Source: an uncultured Lachnospiraceae bacterium (GTDB lineage Bacteria; Bacillota; Clostridia; Lachnospirales; Lachnospiraceae). From it: a DNA stretch of 16,003 nt. A model generated the notes under the pieces. That model ran no database searches, was not told the DNA's origin, and saw nothing but the letters and a program-made list of their open reading frames with translations. Below are positions 13,887-16,003 of this stretch, one piece after another. The DNA is taken from positions 1 to 16,003 of the forward strand of contig CANRMO010000032.1 in the NCBI GenBank assembly GCA_947631755.1. The letters run 5' to 3'. The translations under genes and the position numbers were made by a program. The stretch's first letter is position 1. Each line of letters opens with the position of its first letter.

Positions 13887-14603
13887 TCATATCGCAATTT
13901 TATGGCGCATAGATTTCAGGATCTTTTTTTCCATGCGGCTGACCTGGACCTGATTCATCCCCATCACCTCCGCCACCTGGCTCTGGGTCTTTTCCTGGAA
14001 ATAGCGGAGTTCAATGAGCTGGCGCTCTTTTTCCTCCAGATCCTGCAATAGCTGCCTCAGCACCAGGCGGTCCAGGACTTCCTCGCTCTCATCTCTTTCA
14101 CTTGGTATGCGGTCCATCAGGCTGATCTCGCTTCCCTCTTTCTGGAAAACGGTCTTGTGGAGAGATTCCACTTCATTCGCCGCCTCCAGCGCCAGAACCA
14201 CGTCCTCCCTCTTCATCTCCGTGGCCGCACACAATTCCTCCAGCGTCGCATCCCGGCCCAGCTCATTGGACAGCCTCTCCGCCTCTTTCCTTATCTTCCA
14301 CCCGTTTTCTTTCAACGTCCTGCTCACTTTTACCATGCCGTCGTCTCTCAGGAAACGCTTAATCTCCCCTGTGATCATTGGCACCGCATAAGTTGAAAAC
14401 TTCACATCATAATTTATATTAAAGTTGTCCACTGCCTTGATCAATCCTATGGCCCCAACCTGCCCCAGATCTTCCGGGTCATAGCCCCTGCCATGAAAAC
14501 GCCGGACGATACTGTACACCAGAGGCATATTCTTTTTTATCACCTGTTCCCTTGCCAGCTTATCCCCTGCTCGTGACCGTTTGATCAATTCTATGGTTTC
14601 CAT
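13887..14603 (-). CDS. sigF: RNA polymerase sporulation sigma factor SigF
   Basis: SigF is the first forespore-specific sigma factor; it is held inactive by SpoIIAB and freed by SpoIIAA. The 238-aa protein has region 2 at about 25-95 (NMPLVYSIVRRFHGRGYDPEDLGQVGAIGLIKAVDNFN, then VKFSTYAVPMITGEIKRFLRD), region 3 (VSRTLKENGWKIRKEAERLSNELGRDATLEELCAATEM) and region 4 with the helix-turn-helix EKTQSQVAEVMGMNQVQVSRMEKKIL. The start is taken as ATG 14603, with GGAG 9 nt upstream; a TTG two codons earlier is only 3 nt from that site. The gene begins 12 bp after the spoIIAB stop, completing the conserved spoIIA operon. SigF in other species activates the spoVA-region regulator SigG and early forespore genes. 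Confidence 0.97.
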   Translation of the reverse strand: METIELIKRSRAGDKLAREQVIKKNMPLVYSIVRRFHGRGYDPEDLGQVGAIGLIKAVDNFNINYDVKFSTYAVPMITGEIKRFLRDDGMVKVSRTLKENGWKIRKEAERLSNELGRDATLEELCAATEMKREDVVLALEAANEVESLHKTVFQKEGSEISLMDRIPSERDESEEVLDRLVLRQLLQDLEEKERQLIELRYFQEKTQSQVAEVMGMNQVQVSRMEKKILKSMRHKIAI

Positions 14604-14615
14604 TGACAAGCTCTC

Positions 14616-15062
14616 CTATGACATATTAAATGCGCTCAATATGGTCTTGTGCATCTGCACAATAGTCCCCTCCCCCTCATGGGAAGAAACCTGCAGGTCA
14701 TCCATAAATGCTTCCATAAAGGCGAAACCCATGCCGGACCGCTCCAACTCTGGTTTGGAAGTGTACAGCGGCTCCATTGCTTTCGGAATGTCCGGTATGC
14801 CCACTCCCGCATCAATCACCTCCACCCACACTTCATTCCCCACGATCCTGCTATGTATGGTTATTTTCCCCTCCTTTCCGTCATACCCGTGTATAATGGC
14901 ATTGGTCACCGCCTCTGACACGGCGGTCTTTACATCAGACAGTTCTTCCAGCGTAGGGTCCAGGCGCGCGATAAATGCCGCCACCACCGTTCTCGCCAGG
15001 CTCTCATTCTCCGAGCTGCTGTCAAAAATAAATGTCATTTCACTTTCCTTTTTTGTATTCAT
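14616..15062 (-). CDS. spoIIAB: Anti-sigma F factor and serine kinase
   Basis: SpoIIAB binds and inhibits SigF and phosphorylates SpoIIAA. This 148-aa GHKL-fold kinase shows SSENESLARTVVAAFIARLDPT near the N-terminus, the N-box SEAVTNAIIHGYDG (49-62), the G1 box DAGVGIPD (83-90) and the G2/lid motif KPELERSGMGFAFMEAFMDD (103-122). All match well. The first ATG (15062) lies 1 bp after the spoIIAA stop and has a weak, distant ribosome site. A second ATG eight codons on (15038) is preceded by AAGGAAAG and lines up better with the start of well-known homologues (EMxLEFxxxxxNES), so the protein may really be 140 aa. Its role is certain from family and context. Confidence 0.97.
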   Translation of the reverse strand: MNTKKESEMTFIFDSSSENESLARTVVAAFIARLDPTLEELSDVKTAVSEAVTNAIIHGYDGKEGKITIHSRIVGNEVWVEVIDAGVGIPDIPKAMEPLYTSKPELERSGMGFAFMEAFMDDLQVSSHEGEGTIVQMHKTILSAFNMS

Positions 15063-15063
15063 G

Positions 15064-15390
15064 TTATTGTTCTATCCTTTCCTCGTATTTGGGTATGATG
15101 CGGTAGAGACCTGACATAGTGAAAATCCGGTCCACGCCCTCCCCGATCCCCGTCACATAAGTTTGTCCGCCGAGAAAATTCATTTTGCGGTAACGTCCCA
15201 TTACCATGCCAATCCCGGAACTATCCATAAACGTCATCCCGGAGAAATCAAAAATCAAAACTTTTATGCTCCCTTTCTCTATCTGTGTGTCCACGGTCCG
15301 GCTCACCTGGACTGCCAGGTGGTGATCCAGTTCCTCGCTTATGTGCAGAATTAATGTAGAGCCATTCCGCTCCAGCGCAAACTTTTCCAT
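15064..15390 (-). CDS. spoIIAA: Anti-anti-sigma F factor
   Basis: SpoIIAA is the STAS-domain switch that, when unphosphorylated, releases SigF from SpoIIAB; SpoIIE dephosphorylates it in the forespore. The 108-aa protein carries the signature FDFSGMTFMDSSGIGMVMGRY, with Ser58 in DSSG as the phosphorylation site, at the same number as in Bacillus. The ATG is preceded by CGAGGTAGAAA. It is the first gene of the operon and lies just after a strong terminator of the upstream TPR gene. Transcription therefore needs its own promoter in about 30 bp of AT-rich DNA or within the terminator region; a SigH-type site would be expected, but I could not find a convincing one. Confidence 0.97.
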   Translation of the reverse strand: MEKFALERNGSTLILHISEELDHHLAVQVSRTVDTQIEKGSIKVLIFDFSGMTFMDSSGIGMVMGRYRKMNFLGGQTYVTGIGEGVDRIFTMSGLYRIIPKYEERIEQ

Positions 15391-15420
15391 TTTCTACCTC
15401 GTTTCAACAAATTTTCCACT

Positions 15421-15457
15421 AAAAAAACCTGCAGAAGTTTTCTCTTTTCTGCAGGTT
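15421..15457 (-). terminator. Strong intrinsic terminator of the TPR gene
   Basis: On the minus strand AACCTGCAGAA pairs perfectly with TTCTGCAGGTT across a 10-base loop, and the T run (15421-15427) follows directly. The 11-bp stem contains a GC-rich CTGCAG core. It isolates the TPR gene from the spoIIA operon. Confidence 0.9.
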
Positions 15458-15485
15458 CTTTGTTATCTCTTCATTTTGTACCCTG

Positions 15486-16003
15486 TCACTGTAAATCCTC
15501 TTCCGTCCCCGGCTGATCTGTACTACCCGGGTCATCGGTATTTTCTGGCGGCTCCGTAGCCTGTCCATCCCCGCCCAGCGCGGCCTTAACTTCCTCGAGA
15601 TACCGCTTCGCCTGGCTGGCAAATGAAGTGGAGCTGTCAACCGCAATAGCAGCCTCGTACAACTTTTTCGCCTTTTTATTCTTGCCAAGGCGCTGGTAAC
15701 AGCGGCCCATACAGTACATCGCCTCCTGGTTGTCATCGTCTACCGCCAGCACTTTTTCAAATGTGGCAATGTGTCATAGGAGGTGTACATCTCATTGCGC
15801 CCCTGGCTCACAAGTTCTTTGATCTGGCCAGCCGTGAGAGACCCAATCCTCGTATACAGCCCTTTCGCCTCATCTGAGGCAAAATCATCCTTCGTGCAGC
15901 CACCGAGATCAATCGCTGCCTGGACTGTGTCGCCGCCTATATAAGTGTCCGCGGCCTTCAGCAGTTTCTCATAATCGCTCACTTTTTTCTGTGCGTCCGT
16001 ATC
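15486..16003 (-). pseudogene. TPR-repeat protein, 5' end outside the window, with an apparent frameshift
   Basis: The gene enters from beyond the right edge. The first part in the window (16003 down to about 15770) reads KVSDYEKLLKAADTYIGGD..., ending in QIKELVSQGRNEMYTSYDT. It then changes frame near 15768-15773, and the second part continues ATFEKVLAVDDDNQEAMYCMGRCYQRLGKNKKAKKLYEAAIAVD, a clear tetratricopeptide pair, before an acidic, Pro/Thr-rich tail (GDGQATEPPENTDDPG and on). In the first frame a stop occurs at 15740. The sequence on both sides of the jump reads naturally as one protein (SYDT-ATFEKVLAVDDDN), so a single-base loss or two-base gain at GACACATTGCC is the likely cause. It may be real decay or a sequencing error. 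TPR proteins of this type are scaffolds for other proteins; no particular partner is visible. Confidence 0.75.

Noticed and set aside
13865..13895. Possible SigG promoter before the spoVA genes (CATAATA as -10 on the minus strand)
   Set aside because: The -10 matches the SigG pattern, but the hexamer 18 bp upstream (GCGATA) does not match the -35 consensus well, so the match could be chance in AT-rich DNA.
15391..15480. SigH promoter for spoIIAA
   Set aside because: Such a promoter is expected from the family, but no pair of boxes with correct spacing was found between the terminator and the start codon.

Overview
The window looks like the chromosome of a spore-forming, anaerobic Clostridia of Lachnospiraceae type. 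The evidence is the spoIIAA-spoIIAB-sigF cluster followed by spoVA genes, a [FeFe]-hydrogenase maturase (hydE), a lysine-rich bacterial Ig-like domain fused to a secreted esterase, moderate GC content, strong GGAGG Shine-Dalgarno sites and common TTG/GTG starts. This placement is inferred from gene content only.

Layout. (1) 1-3300 is an accessory segment read leftward: an unrecognised small protein, a DUF4253 protein, a Schlafen AlbA_2/ATPase-fold regulator, and a decayed AAA_14/DUF4143-type ATPase. The decayed gene carries an internal deletion and abuts a 98-bp MITE-like stem-loop. A 47-bp palindrome built from four copies of one 9-mer lies between the DUF4253 and AlbA_2 genes. (2) 3394-7140 is a two-component/ABC-transporter module of the peptide-antibiotic-resistance (BcrAB-like) kind. 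The response regulator and permease are on +; the ATPase and histidine kinase are on -, converging on the permease with a 4-bp stop overlap. A near-identical 41-bp operator-like element (3 mismatches) sits in inverted orientation before both the permease and the ATPase, with a -10-like hexamer at the same distance from each. (3) 7233-9282 is a PadR-controlled operon (padR, HAAS-domain membrane protein, DUF4097 protein) with a perfect 11-bp-arm palindrome over its -35 box. (4) 9293-10698 (-) holds hydE translationally coupled to an unrecognised 117-aa protein. Its promoter is back-to-back with that of a secreted Ig-like/esterase fusion (10940-12109, +). (5) 12124-16003 (-) is the sporulation block. 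Read in the transcribed direction it is a frameshifted TPR protein (partial) with a strong terminator, then spoIIAA, spoIIAB, sigF, a 52-aa membrane peptide, spoVAA, spoVAB and spoVAC. spoVAD and spoVAE are not found after spoVAC.

How the genes work together. The response regulator and kinase probably sense an envelope-active compound and switch on the split ABC transporter through the paired operators. PadR probably represses its own envelope-stress operon. SpoIIAA/AB control SigF in the forespore, and the SpoVA proteins act in dipicolinic-acid handling. I saw no tRNA, rRNA, CRISPR array, prophage or complete insertion sequence. No gene-free stretch exceeds 300 bases.
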